Positions 36,799 through 46,617 are shown, counted from the first letter of the stretch. The stretch is DNA of 64,000 bases from Pseudoalteromonas holothuriae (GCF_945859825.1 NZ_CAMAPC010000006.1:62001-126000), one strand, 5' to 3'. Notes: a model not told the origin generated them from the sequence alone. A program made the numbers and translations.

Positions 36799-37145
36799 TG
36801 AAGGATGGTCAACACTGATTCAGGTGGGCGACCTAATGCCGCTTTTTGTTGATTAACAACAATTGGCCGTTCAATAAGCTTTGGATTGTTTATCATTGCT
36901 TGGCGTAATACAACTTCGTCGGTGTTTTTATTAAGATTGAGTTCTTTGTATATTGTTTCTTTATTTCTTACAAGTTGGTGTGCCGAGCTAAAACCAAGTT
37001 GTTGAATTAACTCGTTGAGTGTTTCTAAATTCATTGGTGTTTTAAGGTACTCTACCACATTGGCCTTGACTCCTTGCTCTTCGAGTAATGCAAGCGTCTC
37101 TCGTGACTTAGAACAACGTGGATTGTGATAAATAGTAACTGACAT
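36795..37145 (-). CDS. arsC: ArsC-family reductase, YfgD-like
   Basis: A 116-residue protein of the glutaredoxin-dependent arsenate reductase family. The redox Cys11 lies in IYHNPRCSKSRETLALLEE; the anion-binding Arg residues of the family are represented by NPKLIERPIVV near residue 85. Its place next to bepA is that of E. coli yfgD (next to yfgC/bepA), so a housekeeping or regulatory role is as likely as arsenic resistance; no arsenic efflux gene is nearby. First gene of the arsC-wrbA-DUF2069 operon. Confidence 0.88.
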   Translation of the reverse strand: MSVTIYHNPRCSKSRETLALLEEQGVKANVVEYLKTPMNLETLNELIQQLGFSSAHQLVRNKETIYKELNLNKNTDEVVLRQAMINNPKLIERPIVVNQQKAALGRPPESVLTILQ

Positions 37146-37193
37146 AATAATTCCTGAAATTTTTTAGGCATTTTAATTGATGTAACTTGTGAC

Positions 37194-38648
37194 TTAAAGC
37201 TTCGCGAGTTCTTTTTGCATTTGTCGGTATTGGCTTAGTAATGCTTTTAATCTAGCTTCTTTAACGGATTCTTTATCGTCGGTATGATTTAGTGCTCGTT
37301 GTATCTCGTCTGCGGCTTTCAAATATGCGCCATACTGAGCAAGAAGGCTTGCATGCATTTCATGGTATGCAGCTTTATCATCTTGTTCTTTATAAACTTT
37401 TAGCAATAAGTCTTTTGCAAGTGCATGTTTTGGTTTTTCAAGCAAAAATAGCTTTAACAGTTTTTCTGCCATATTGAGTTGCTTAGCTTCAATTGCCGCA
37501 TTGGCAAGGTTTAATGTGAGCACTTGGTTATTCGGGCGGAACTCATGTTTTAGTTGTAGTAGTTTTGTCGCTTGTTCGGGGCGCTGTTGTGCTATCAGTA
37601 AGTCTGTATAAGCGTCTAAATAGAAAAGATTATTTTCATCATGCTTTAATAGTTTATCTAATAAAACTTGTGATTGTTCAAGCTTATTTTGATCAAGTAA
37701 GCTCAGCGCTAAGCCGTATTCTAAAGCGAGTTGGTGAAGTTCAGAAGTATTTAGGCGTAACTGATTTTCAAAATAAGACTGCGCTTGAATACTTTCAAAT
37801 TGATACCTTGCCAGTACACGGCTCTTGGCCAGTTCAAACTTTAAGCTAGCAGGCACATAACGAGGCTCAAATTGCTGTGCTCTTAAACGTACGTCAGACA
37901 CTCGAGAGTCAGGGAGTGGATGGGTCAGTAAAAAAGCCGGTGGTTTGGTTTTATACCGTATTTGCGCTGAGAGCTTAGAAAGAAACTCGCTGGACTGTGA
38001 TGGGTCAAATCCTGCCTCGTACAGCGTTTGCATACCAAAGCGGTCAGCTTCTTGTTCCGCTTTACGACTATGAGATAATTGGCCCAGCTGCGCTTGAGTA
38101 GAATTTGCTGAAAGAATCGCGATACCAGCATCAGGCGCTACAATGGTTGTTAAAATACCCGCAATCATACCAGCCAAAGTGAGGGCGCTATTGTCTTTTG
38201 CATGTTGCATCCGTCTTGCCAAGTGGCGTTGTGTTACGTGCGCAACTTCGTGGCCAAGTACAGAAGCGAGTTGAGATTCATTATCTGATTGTGCAATTAA
38301 CCCTGTATGTACGCCAACATGGCCGCCATAAAAAGCAAACGCATTGATGGCTGGATTATTTATCCAAAAAAACTCAAAACCAAAGCGCACATCATTTGCA
38401 TTAGCAACTAGTCTATTTCCTAGGCTTGTTAAATACTCATCAAGTACGGGGTCTTGCACTAAAGGCAGTTGACTTGCAATCTGCATCATCATTACATCGC
38501 CAATCGCTTGCTCTTTCTCAATCGGTAACACTTGCAGTGCAGAGGTGCCCAAATCTGGCAGTTTTAAAGTACTTTGCCCATGGCTGATTTGGCTTGTAAA
38601 TAACATCACCGAACCAACAACAGCATGAAGCAGAGGGGGTAGTCTCAT
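37194..38648 (-). CDS. bepA: Periplasmic M48 metalloprotease/chaperone BepA (YfgC)
   Basis: BepA acts in the periplasm in quality control of outer-membrane proteins such as LptD: it aids their folding or degrades stalled forms. The 484-residue protein has a signal peptide (cleavage near SHG|QS), the zinc motif HEVAH at 133-137, a further Glu in SRKAEQEADRFG, and TPR repeats from about residue 290 to the end (for example LANAAIEAKQLNMAEKLL). Length matches E. coli BepA (487). The adjacent arsC and the nearby perM are its usual neighbours in gammaproteobacteria. Confidence 0.95.
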   Translation of the reverse strand: MRLPPLLHAVVGSVMLFTSQISHGQSTLKLPDLGTSALQVLPIEKEQAIGDVMMMQIASQLPLVQDPVLDEYLTSLGNRLVANANDVRFGFEFFWINNPAINAFAFYGGHVGVHTGLIAQSDNESQLASVLGHEVAHVTQRHLARRMQHAKDNSALTLAGMIAGILTTIVAPDAGIAILSANSTQAQLGQLSHSRKAEQEADRFGMQTLYEAGFDPSQSSEFLSKLSAQIRYKTKPPAFLLTHPLPDSRVSDVRLRAQQFEPRYVPASLKFELAKSRVLARYQFESIQAQSYFENQLRLNTSELHQLALEYGLALSLLDQNKLEQSQVLLDKLLKHDENNLFYLDAYTDLLIAQQRPEQATKLLQLKHEFRPNNQVLTLNLANAAIEAKQLNMAEKLLKLFLLEKPKHALAKDLLLKVYKEQDDKAAYHEMHASLLAQYGAYLKAADEIQRALNHTDDKESVKEARLKALLSQYRQMQKELAKL

Positions 38649-38649
38649 T

Positions 38650-39315
38650 TTAATCCTTGTTTATATCTTCACCGAGCATTAAACGTGCAACATCAATTTC
38701 GTCACTGCATGCTCGGCTATCTCTTTCACACATCATATAAAAATCTTTAATTGTGACCCCATCAATAGAGACAATGTTCATTTCAGCATGTAAAAAATTA
38801 ATTATTTTGTGGACAACTTTGTGGGCATGCAGAATTAGCGCCTTATCAGCCGCATCACCCCTTTCAAAATAAAAGCCTATAAACTTATGTAGTTGATTGA
38901 TTCTTATTAAGTTTTTCATAGAGTGAGGGTCCCAAACGTTAAATTCTATAAATTTATTATCTTTAATGTATTGGTCAATTTGTACATTTTTGGCAAATGG
39001 GCATGCCCATAATTCAAAACCTCGGTCAGTAAATACTTGATGAAGCGCTAGGCGAGGGCGTTCTTCGCAATGAATGAGGCCATTTTCATCTTCGTATCCA
39101 TTGAGTAGGTCTAAGTTCCAGTTTCGCTTGTCTAGTACTCGTTTTACTGCGTTATCAAAGCCATGGTGAAGTATACCCTCTGCCTCACTGATAGAAGACG
39201 CAATCATATGATAAAATGGGGGAAGTTCGCCCCAGTTTATCTGCTTTTTATACCAGTTGATTTCTTTAAGTGTGGGGTTGGCAGGCAAAGAAGCCTTGCC
39301 ATTTGCTTTAGGCAT
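38650..39315 (-). CDS. Uncharacterised 221-residue protein upstream of bepA
   Basis: I do not recognise this protein. It is soluble, without signal peptide, and starts with a short Lys/Ala-rich tail (MPKANGKASLPANP). Most of the chain is helical with many Asn, His and aromatic residues; two cysteines lie together in CERDSRAC near residue 196. Its stop lies one base from the bepA start on the same strand, so the pair is probably co-transcribed and maybe coupled. Possible role linked to BepA is only by place. Start at 39315 lacks a strong ribosome binding site. Confidence 0.6.
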   Translation of the reverse strand: MPKANGKASLPANPTLKEINWYKKQINWGELPPFYHMIASSISEAEGILHHGFDNAVKRVLDKRNWNLDLLNGYEDENGLIHCEERPRLALHQVFTDRGFELWACPFAKNVQIDQYIKDNKFIEFNVWDPHSMKNLIRINQLHKFIGFYFERGDAADKALILHAHKVVHKIINFLHAEMNIVSIDGVTIKDFYMMCERDSRACSDEIDVARLMLGEDINKD

Positions 39316-39457
39316 GACAAGCCGTACTCCAATTGTATTTCTATGTAAAAGAATAAACCATTGTGTGCGTTCAAGCCACTGGTTCTATATTTTAAGTTGT
39401 AATAGCTTAATGTTAACATAATGGCTTAGCATGAATAGGTCTGAGGTTTAAAGCAGT

Positions 39458-39688
39458 ATGGCAGCAGTACATAAGGTGGACTTATCACTTTTTAAATGCC
39501 CACAGTTATTTGTACAATTTAAGTGGCATTTACGTCAGGCTCAACAACAAACTACAAAAGTACAATTTTATTATCTAACGGAGCAAGATATTAGTGATAT
39601 AGTACGTTACCTTGAACAACATCGATTTATCTTTTCACATCATCAAGGCATAGCGCCATTTCTAGAGGTGAACACCAACCATGTTTGA
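39458..39688 (+). CDS. TusA-like (SirA-like) sulfurtransferase-fold protein
   Basis: A 76-residue protein of the TusA/SirA-like family: VDLSLFKCPQLFVQFKWHLRQ near the N-terminus holds the family Cys (CPQL; TusA itself has CPEP) and a short second half FYYLTEQDISDIVRYLEQHRF. It would be a sulfur carrier or a regulatory relative; the exact job is unknown. It overlaps perM by eight bases, the same pair seen in Vibrio and related genera, so the two are an operon. Confidence 0.75.
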   Translation: MAAVHKVDLSLFKCPQLFVQFKWHLRQAQQQTTKVQFYYLTEQDISDIVRYLEQHRFIFSHHQGIAPFLEVNTNHV

Positions 39689-40766
39689 TATTGTAAAAGC
39701 CTGGTACCAAAATAAATTTTCAGACCCGCATTCGGTTACTTTGCTTTTGATGTTGATCACATCAGTGGCTATATTATATTTCTTTGGCCCATTTGTAGTA
39801 CCAGTGCTAATAGCGTTGGTTATTGCCTACTTACTCGACTGGCCTGTTACACGCTTACAAAGATTTGTGCCGAATCGTGCATTGGCAACAACTTTAGTTA
39901 TTTTTCTGTTTTTAGGGTTATGCCTTGCCATGCTCTTAGGCATTGTACCTGTACTTTGGCAACAAACCAGTAATCTATTTCAAGAAAGTCCACATATGAT
40001 AGAACAGGGCAAAGCATTCTTGCTTCATTTACCACAAGACTATCCTGCGCTTATTTCTGCTGAGCAAGTTAAAACGTTAGTTGCAAGTGTAGAGTCAAAA
40101 GTCATTGAATTGGGACAAATGATTGTATCTGTTTCTTTAACTTCACTAAAAGATGCAGTGGCTTGGCTTATTTATTTAATACTTGTGCCGTTACTGGTCT
40201 TTTTTATGCTCAAAGATAAAGTCATGTTAACTCGGGGTATAGAAAGCTTAATTCCAAAAGAACGTCGGTTGATAAGTCAAGTTTGGTCTGAAATGGATCA
40301 TCAAATCATGAATTATATACGTGGTAAAGTATTTGAAATTGTGATTGTTGGCAGTGCTAGTTTTGTGGCTTTTTCTGTGATGGATCTTCGTTATGCAGCG
40401 TTATTAGGCGCACTAGTGGGGCTGTCTGTTTTGATACCATTTGTTGGTGCCGCATTAGTTACTATTCCAGTTGCAGCTGTGGCTATGTTTCAATTTGGTA
40501 TAGAAGCTCAGTTTTGGACCGTGATTATTGTTTATGGGGTCATCCAAACCCTTGATGGCAATGTATTAGTGCCCTTATTATTTTCTGAAGCGATTGATTT
40601 AAACCCAGTATATATTATTGTCGCTGTGCTATTTTTTGGTGGGTTATGGGGCTTTTGGGGAGTATTTTTTGCAATCCCACTGGCATCACTGGTTAAAGCG
40701 TTAGTTAATGCATGGTCAACTCAGCATCATGATGAGAATGGAGCGATTGAAAAAGGCACTAAATAG
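39681..40766 (+). CDS. perM: AI-2E-family transporter PerM
   Basis: A 361-residue membrane protein of the AI-2 exporter superfamily (PerM/YdiK). Hydrophobic segments occur at about 15-55, 63-85, 150-175, 215-275 and 300-345; the conserved stretches ALVIAYLLDWPVTRLQRF near residue 45, LGALVGLSVLIPFVGAAL near 245 and GNVLVPLLFSEAIDLNPVYII near 295 are typical. Members export small molecules or take part in Na+/H+ exchange; the PerM role is not firmly known. The ATG at 39681 lies within the end of the tusA-like gene. Confidence 0.87.
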   Translation: MFDIVKAWYQNKFSDPHSVTLLLMLITSVAILYFFGPFVVPVLIALVIAYLLDWPVTRLQRFVPNRALATTLVIFLFLGLCLAMLLGIVPVLWQQTSNLFQESPHMIEQGKAFLLHLPQDYPALISAEQVKTLVASVESKVIELGQMIVSVSLTSLKDAVAWLIYLILVPLLVFFMLKDKVMLTRGIESLIPKERRLISQVWSEMDHQIMNYIRGKVFEIVIVGSASFVAFSVMDLRYAALLGALVGLSVLIPFVGAALVTIPVAAVAMFQFGIEAQFWTVIIVYGVIQTLDGNVLVPLLFSEAIDLNPVYIIVAVLFFGGLWGFWGVFFAIPLASLVKALVNAWSTQHHDENGAIEKGTK

Positions 40767-40777
40767 TGCCTTTTCTG

Positions 40778-41809
40778 TTATTTTGCGTAACCGGTACTTT
40801 CTCGTACCACTAAGCTTGGCGTAAAAGTAGTTTTAACATCTTTATCTTGTTGTCTTGAACCACGAGCTTTACTAAATAGTAACCTCGCTGCGTGTTCAGA
40901 AATAACATTATTAGCCTGATGGGCAGTTGTCAGCTTAGGCCAAGTTTGGCGAGAGAAGGGGGAATCTTCAAACCCTGTAATAGACAGTTCCGCAGGAATA
41001 TCTATGTTCATTAATCTAGCTGCAAACAATGCCCCTGCGGCAACTTCATCGTTACCGCCTAAGATTGCTGTAATATTATTAGGATTACCATTTTTGAGTA
41101 GTTCTTTTGCTCCGTTCACGCCGGACTCAAACGAATAACTCCCTTCGTAAATCAATGAATCTGATCGCTCAATATTATGTGCTTTTAATGCTTTATGATA
41201 ACCAGCTAGGCGTTCTGAGGTTGATTTGTGCTCTTTGTCACCCAGTACAAAAGCGATGCGCTTGTGGCCTAAAGAAATCAAATGTTCAGTGATCTCATAA
41301 GCAGCAGCATAGTCATTTACTAGAATACAATTGTTGCGTTCATTTATATCAGTGTCCCGCCCTGACAGCAAGCGCACATAATGAACACCTAATTCGTCAA
41401 GCATATCGATAATACTCTGCTGCTCTGATAAAGGAGGTGTTAAAACTAGCCCAGCTAAACGTGATCGCTTAATCATCGTCTTGAACTCTTCTTGCATATT
41501 ATCGTCATGATAACTACAAGGGTGAATGACCAGTTCATACCCTTCTTCTTTACATCGTGAGAGCACACCATTTTGCATATCTATCACGTAGTACGCATTT
41601 GGGTTGTCATAGACTAAACCAATAGCAAATGAAGAGGTACCTGCGAGGTTTCGCGCTGCGATATTCGGCTGATAATTCAACTCATTTACAGCACTCATTA
41701 CCAAGTCATATGTTTTTTTGCGAACTGAAGGCTCTTTGTTGATCACCCGCGAGACGGTTTTCATTGATACACCGGCTAACTTAGCGACATCGTTTATGGT
41801 GACTTTCAT
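40778..41809 (-). CDS. LacI-family transcriptional regulator of the pgi/zwf region
   Basis: A 343-residue LacI/GalR repressor. The N-terminal helix-turn-helix is VTINDVAKLAGVSMKTVSRVINKE (read in pieces), with the hinge AARNLAG near residue 55 and a periplasmic-binding-protein-like effector domain after it. It is divergent from pgi, with 298 bases between starts, and the palindrome at 42000-42013 lies in that gap and again before the TonB-dependent receptor at 47000. I infer it represses these genes and is induced by a sugar or sugar phosphate. The palindrome resembles the motif I recall for NagR-type regulators of Alteromonadales, but the effector is not known. Confidence 0.88.
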   Translation of the reverse strand: MKVTINDVAKLAGVSMKTVSRVINKEPSVRKKTYDLVMSAVNELNYQPNIAARNLAGTSSFAIGLVYDNPNAYYVIDMQNGVLSRCKEEGYELVIHPCSYHDDNMQEEFKTMIKRSRLAGLVLTPPLSEQQSIIDMLDELGVHYVRLLSGRDTDINERNNCILVNDYAAAYEITEHLISLGHKRIAFVLGDKEHKSTSERLAGYHKALKAHNIERSDSLIYEGSYSFESGVNGAKELLKNGNPNNITAILGGNDEVAAGALFAARLMNIDIPAELSITGFEDSPFSRQTWPKLTTAHQANNVISEHAARLLFSKARGSRQQDKDVKTTFTPSLVVRESTGYAK

Positions 41810-41933
41810 GTTTTTATTCTTTTATTTGAGAGAGCTTTAAAAATTGCTCAAAATTCATTAAATGATCATGTGAATAGCTTAGTCTATCTAATCTAAATTA
41901 AAAATAGCAGCCTAAATATCATAAATAAATGAA

Positions 41934-41947
41934 TGATACCGGTGTCA
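41934..41947. promoter_or_regulatory. Imperfect palindrome between the lacI-type gene and pgi
   Basis: TGATACCGGTGTCA is a dyad with a single mismatched pair and a CCGG centre, 125 bases upstream of the LacI-type gene start. Its layout is that of a LacI/GalR operator and it may serve autoregulation. It differs from the main repeated palindrome. Confidence 0.4.
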
Positions 41948-41999
41948 AAAGGAATAAATTGCGTTATTATTCACATCGTAAAATTGAAAATAAGAAAAT

Positions 42000-42013
42000 T
42001 GACAGCGTTGTCA
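42000..42013. promoter_or_regulatory. LacI-type operator upstream of pgi (copy 1)
   Basis: TGACAGCGTTGTCA, a palindrome with arms TGACA/TGTCA and a central CG, as bound by LacI-family repressors. The same 14 bases recur at 46618 and 46930. It lies about 95 bases before the pgi start and close to the divergent lacI-type gene. Confidence 0.72.
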
Positions 42014-42107
42014 TTGTGGCATATGGTAGACGTTGTGAATAGTCTTTTGCTTGTTTAAACAGTGTATAAGCTGCGTGGCGAGCCATAAATTATGTTAGGG
42101 GATGAGT

Positions 42108-43745
42108 ATGAGTTGCCGTAGTGATTTGAGTAGCTGGCAGGCATTAGAGCAATCTGCAACAAAATTGAAGCAACAACAATTAAAAACTTTGTTTGCCAAA
42201 GACACCTCACGTTTTGCAAAGTTCTCTTGTCAAATGCCTGGTGTTTTATTCGATTACTCAAAACAACTTATTGATGAAGAAAGTTTTTCTCAACTCATCG
42301 CGCTTGCAGAACAAGCTGATATAGCAGCGTGGCGTGATAAAATGTTCAGCGGTGAAAAAATTAACTTCACTGAAAATAGAGCTGTACTACATGTAGCGTT
42401 AAGAAATAGAAGTAATTCAGCGATTTTTGTTGACGATAACGACGTTATGCCACTGGTGAATAGAGAACTTGATAAGTTAAAATCATTTACCCAAAAAGTG
42501 CGCAGTGGCGAGTGGGTAGGACATACTGGTAAGCCTGTTAAAAATGTTGTGGCAATCGGTGTGGGTGGATCAAATCTAGGTCCTCAAATGGTTACCGAAG
42601 CGCTCTCAAATTACGCAGATAACACACTTAATGTGCACTACGTATCTAATGTCGATGGGGTGCAATTAGCAACTGTGCTTGATGGCTTGCAGGCTGAAAC
42701 AACATTGTTTGTTGTATCGTCAAAAACGTTTACAACCTCAGAGACAATGACAAATGCGCGCTCAGCTGTTAAGTGGTTTTTAGAATATGCACCGCAAGAT
42801 GCGATTGCTAAGCATTTTGTAGCAGTGAGTACTAATTTAGAAAAAACCCGTGAATTTGGTATTGCTGATGACAATGTATTTACCATGTGGGATTGGGTCG
42901 GAGGTCGGTTCTCATTGTGGAGTGCAATTGGCCTACCTATTGCCTTATATTTGGGCTTTGATAAGTTTGTTGAGGTGCTAGAGGGCGCATTTGAAGTAGA
43001 TGAGCACTTCAAAGCCGCATCATTTGAAAATAACATTCCGCTAATTATGGCATTGTTAAGTGTTTGGAATACCAGCTTTTTAGGCCACACAGCACAAGCT
43101 ATTTTACCGTACGATCAGGCATTACATATGTTGCCTGCTTACTTACAGCAAGGTGAGATGGAAAGTAATGGTAAGCACGTTACATTCACTGGTGAACCTG
43201 TGCCTTATACAACAGTACCGCTAATTTGGGGCATGACGGGTATCAATGGTCAACATGCTTTTTATCAGTATTTGCACCAAGGTAACAATATTGTGCCAGC
43301 AGATTTTATTGCATCGGTTAAACCGCAAGTTGTTATGGATAAGCACCACGATATTTTATTATCGAACTTTTTTGCACAAACAGAAGCGATGATGAGTGGT
43401 GTTGATGAGTTGCAAATACGTGCAGATTTAACAGCGAAAGGTAAAACAAGCACGCAAATTGACGCTGTAATTGCACATAAAATTCATCAAGGTAATCGGC
43501 CAACGACTTCTATCTTGTTAGATACCGTGGATGCTAAAGCTGTCGGTCGTTTAATTGCAATGTATGAGCACAAGATTTTTTGTCAGGGCATTTTATTGCA
43601 GATTTGCTCATTTGACCAATGGGGTGTAGAACTTGGAAAAGGGTTAGCATCTGCGATAGAGGCAGAGTTGACCCAAAACGATGTAAACTACCCTCATGAT
43701 AGCTCAACTGCTGGTTTAATTAGCTACTATAAAAACAATCGATAA
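42108..43745 (+). CDS. pgi: Glucose-6-phosphate isomerase
   Basis: Pgi interconverts glucose-6-phosphate and fructose-6-phosphate. About 545 residues, near E. coli Pgi (549). Motifs: the substrate loop GVGGSNLGPQM near 155, VSSKTFTTSETMTNA near 205, WDWVGGRFSLWSAIGLP near 265 and GVELGKGLA near the C-terminus (catalytic Lys). The ATG at 42102 lies directly after the AGGGG ribosome binding sequence, whereas the in-frame ATG at 42108 is at normal distance, so I choose the latter. A LacI-type operator lies upstream. zwf-pgl follow, so glucose-6-phosphate handling is grouped here. Confidence 0.96.
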   Translation: MSCRSDLSSWQALEQSATKLKQQQLKTLFAKDTSRFAKFSCQMPGVLFDYSKQLIDEESFSQLIALAEQADIAAWRDKMFSGEKINFTENRAVLHVALRNRSNSAIFVDDNDVMPLVNRELDKLKSFTQKVRSGEWVGHTGKPVKNVVAIGVGGSNLGPQMVTEALSNYADNTLNVHYVSNVDGVQLATVLDGLQAETTLFVVSSKTFTTSETMTNARSAVKWFLEYAPQDAIAKHFVAVSTNLEKTREFGIADDNVFTMWDWVGGRFSLWSAIGLPIALYLGFDKFVEVLEGAFEVDEHFKAASFENNIPLIMALLSVWNTSFLGHTAQAILPYDQALHMLPAYLQQGEMESNGKHVTFTGEPVPYTTVPLIWGMTGINGQHAFYQYLHQGNNIVPADFIASVKPQVVMDKHHDILLSNFFAQTEAMMSGVDELQIRADLTAKGKTSTQIDAVIAHKIHQGNRPTTSILLDTVDAKAVGRLIAMYEHKIFCQGILLQICSFDQWGVELGKGLASAIEAELTQNDVNYPHDSSTAGLISYYKNNR

Positions 43746-44098
43746 TTGAAAAAAATTAGCCTTTTAGTAGAGGCAACCAGTTCACTTGATGTGAAAAAAA
43801 ATACCTTTGAACGGGTAGCGCTGGAGTTCTTAGGGCCTGTATTTTTGTGAGAGGAATTACAGTGCCCCTAAGGCTCATTTTCTGGCTAATGTATTTCTTC
43901 CAATGGCCACTCTTCAAAGATGATTTTTAGGTTTGAATTGCCAGCTAACCTTGGCTTGAACTGTTACAATCGAATTCAATACCGCGAATATGCGGCGCTC
44001 TGGTAAGCTAAGATATGGTATTGCCAGACATTAATAATAAATGCGCAGTCAGTGCACAAGAACGGCTTTGCTGCGCTTAACCTTGTAGAGAGTAATTT
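43746..44098. other. 353-base intergenic region between pgi and zwf
   Basis: No gene is visible. It holds an imperfect hairpin at 43829-43872 (CTTAGGGC and GCCCCTAAG arms with TGTA/TACA inside). No copy of the TGACAGCGTTGTCA palindrome is present, so zwf-pgl may be outside the direct reach of the LacI-type regulator or may be read through from pgi. Confidence 0.45.
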
Positions 44099-45571
44099 AT
44101 GCTTAATCCTTTTGATATTATAATTTTTGGTGGCGGCGGAGATTTGGCATTGCGCAAGTTGTTGCCTGCAATGTATCGCGCATATCAAGAAGGTAACCTT
44201 CCTGAAGGCTCTCGTATTTTGCCAACTGTTCGTGAACAAAGTAAACAACAAGAATATATCGAAACAGCAGAGCAAGCATTGAAGTCTTTTTTAGGTGAAG
44301 GGGAGTTTAATAGTCAAGATTGGAAAGCCTTTGCTAAATTTCTAGTTCCCGTGGTTGTCAATGTCACAGAACCTGATGAACACTGGGATGAGTTACGCAC
44401 AATATTAGCGCAAGATGCACTTGATAAATCTCGAGTATTTTATTTGTCACTTCCCCCTGCGGTTTATGGCACCTGCTGTGAAATCTTATCGACTAAGCAG
44501 TTGATAACAGATACATCACGAGTTGTTGTTGAAAAACCAATTGGCTACTGTGGTGCGTCTGCAGAAGAAATTAATGGAAAAATAGCACAGTATTTTTTAG
44601 AAGAACAAATCTTTCGTATAGACCATTACCTAGGTAAAGAAACCGTACAAAACCTAATGGCATTGAGATTTTCAAATGCGCTCTTTGAAAACTTATGGGA
44701 TGCAAAATCCATAGATAATATTCAAATCAGCATTTCAGAAACGGTCGGTTTAGAATCTCGAGCAGGCTTTTATGATAAAGCTGGTGCACTCAGAGACATG
44801 GTGCAAAACCATTTACTGCAGTTATTGTGTTTGGTTGCCATGGAGTCTCCTCATAAGCTAAATGCCAACAGTATTCGCACAGAGAAGCTTAAAGTACTAG
44901 AAGCGCTTCGCCCGCTTATTGCAGAGCAGGTTGATGAAAACACGGTACGCGGTCAATATGTACCAGGAGAATTAAATTCTAAGATAGTACCTGGATATCT
45001 TGAAGAGCTAGCTGAAGGTTCAAGTATTACTGAAACTTTTGTGGCCATTCGAGCGCATATTGATAATTGGCGTTGGGCAGGTGTACCGTTTTATTTGAGA
45101 ACGGGTAAGCGTATGAAGCAACGCTGTGCAGAGATTGTAGTAGAGTATAAGCCTGTATCTCATAACGTTTACGATGAATCTGTGGGCCCAATTCAGCCAA
45201 ATCGTTTGGTTATTCGTTTGCAACCAGAAGAAACAATACAGCTTACATTGATGTCAAAGCGCATGGACAATTTAGATATGCAATTGCAGCCTGTTACGCT
45301 TAATATCGAGTTGAGTGAACAATATGGTTCGAGTTTTCACTCTGATGCCTACAAGCGTTTAATGTTAGATGCTGCCGCAAATAACCCTGCGCTGTTTATA
45401 CACCGTGATGAAGTGCGTCAAGCATGGAAGTGGATTGACCCAATTGTTGAACGTTGGCAAGAAAAAGGCACGCCAGCACTTTATAGAGCAGGCTCTTGGG
45501 GGCCAGAAGATGCGGATGAATTATTACAAGAAAACAAACATGCTTGGTTTAATGTAGGAGAGAAAGCATAA
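44099..45571 (+). CDS. zwf: Glucose-6-phosphate 1-dehydrogenase
   Basis: Zwf oxidises glucose-6-phosphate to 6-phosphogluconolactone with NADP+, the entry to the pentose-phosphate and Entner-Doudoroff routes. The 490-residue protein has the nucleotide loop IIIFGGGGDLALRKLLPA at residues 7-24 and the active-site signature RIDHYLGK at 173-180; VEKPIGY near 145 is also present. E. coli Zwf has GASGDLA in the nucleotide loop; here the loop has an extra-Gly variant, GGGGDLA. The last base of the stop is the first base of the pgl start. Confidence 0.95.
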   Translation: MLNPFDIIIFGGGGDLALRKLLPAMYRAYQEGNLPEGSRILPTVREQSKQQEYIETAEQALKSFLGEGEFNSQDWKAFAKFLVPVVVNVTEPDEHWDELRTILAQDALDKSRVFYLSLPPAVYGTCCEILSTKQLITDTSRVVVEKPIGYCGASAEEINGKIAQYFLEEQIFRIDHYLGKETVQNLMALRFSNALFENLWDAKSIDNIQISISETVGLESRAGFYDKAGALRDMVQNHLLQLLCLVAMESPHKLNANSIRTEKLKVLEALRPLIAEQVDENTVRGQYVPGELNSKIVPGYLEELAEGSSITETFVAIRAHIDNWRWAGVPFYLRTGKRMKQRCAEIVVEYKPVSHNVYDESVGPIQPNRLVIRLQPEETIQLTLMSKRMDNLDMQLQPVTLNIELSEQYGSSFHSDAYKRLMLDAAANNPALFIHRDEVRQAWKWIDPIVERWQEKGTPALYRAGSWGPEDADELLQENKHAWFNVGEKA

Positions 45572-46278
45572 TGGCACATCTAACTGAGCGATTTTTTGAT
45601 TCTAAAGAAGAATTAACATCTGCGCTATCAGCACTACTTGAGTCAAGTTTAGTGGCTGGTATTGAACAAAAAGGCAAAGCCGTATTAATGGTCTCTGGTG
45701 GTTCGTCTCCCGCACCTGCATATCGTCATTTATCGGGTTTATCGCTTGATTGGAATAAAGTGTCGGTTGCTATGGTTGATGAACGTTGGGTGGATGCAAG
45801 TCATGAAAAATCCAACGAAGCATTTATTAACGAGACACTTTTACAAAATCATGCCTCAAAAGCGCACTTTGTCACTATGAAAAATTCTGCTACAACAGCG
45901 CAGGCAGGACAAACTGAATGTGAAGTACAATATCAGTCATTAGGTAAGGCAGATGTAACCATCTTAGGCATGGGGCCTGATGGACATACGGCTTCTTTGT
46001 TTCCTCATGCAGATGGGTTAGAGAAAGCTTTAACTACAACTGATATTGTATGCGCTATTAATGCAAAACAAAGTGAAGTGACAGGTAGTATTACTGAGCG
46101 TATGACACTTACTTTAAATGGTGTTGCGAATGCTAAGCAAGTTGTGCTTCTTATTAGTGGTGAAGAAAAGCGTGCAATGTATGAGTTGGCTAAGCAGCCA
46201 GGCTCTGAGTTTGATATCCCACTACGTGCGGTTATTAATCATTCAGACATAGACCTTATGGTATTTTGGTGCCCATAG
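45571..46278 (+). CDS. pgl: 6-phosphogluconolactonase
   Basis: Pgl (DevB type) hydrolyses 6-phosphogluconolactone to 6-phosphogluconate. The 235-residue chain has the glucosamine-6-phosphate-isomerase-like motifs VSGGSSPAPAYRHLS (about 43-57), VDERWVDASHEKSNE (about 69-83) and MGPDGHTASLFPH (about 133-145). It overlaps zwf by one base. The Entner-Doudoroff genes edd and eda, often next, are not here. Confidence 0.95.
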   Translation: MAHLTERFFDSKEELTSALSALLESSLVAGIEQKGKAVLMVSGGSSPAPAYRHLSGLSLDWNKVSVAMVDERWVDASHEKSNEAFINETLLQNHASKAHFVTMKNSATTAQAGQTECEVQYQSLGKADVTILGMGPDGHTASLFPHADGLEKALTTTDIVCAINAKQSEVTGSITERMTLTLNGVANAKQVVLLISGEEKRAMYELAKQPGSEFDIPLRAVINHSDIDLMVFWCP

Positions 46279-46617
46279 TACATTTGTAAAATATAGCACT
46301 TTGCTGGTCTTAATAGGTAAGGTGCTGCTACTTCCTCAATAACATAATGCTCTTTATAGCTAGTTCCTTACATATTTAATCTGATTGATAGCACTCTCAT
46401 CGCAAACCTTTTTCACAATACACATCTAAACTCAGGTTTCGGTAAGGGTTTTGAAATAGAAAACACTTTGTCAGCCAGTATTACTTTTAAAAGCAGGCTT
46501 GTTTGGAAAAACTTGCTTATCTAGAGCAGTGGTGAGCTATGCTGTTTTGGAGATTATGGTTATTTTTGTATGGTAATAGGTGATTCTAATGGACAAAGGC
46601 CACATGAAAATTTATAA

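Noticed and set aside
43829..43872. Imperfect hairpin between pgi and zwf as a terminator or regulator
   Set aside because: The stem has a bulge and no T-tract follows; listed only as content of the intergenic region.
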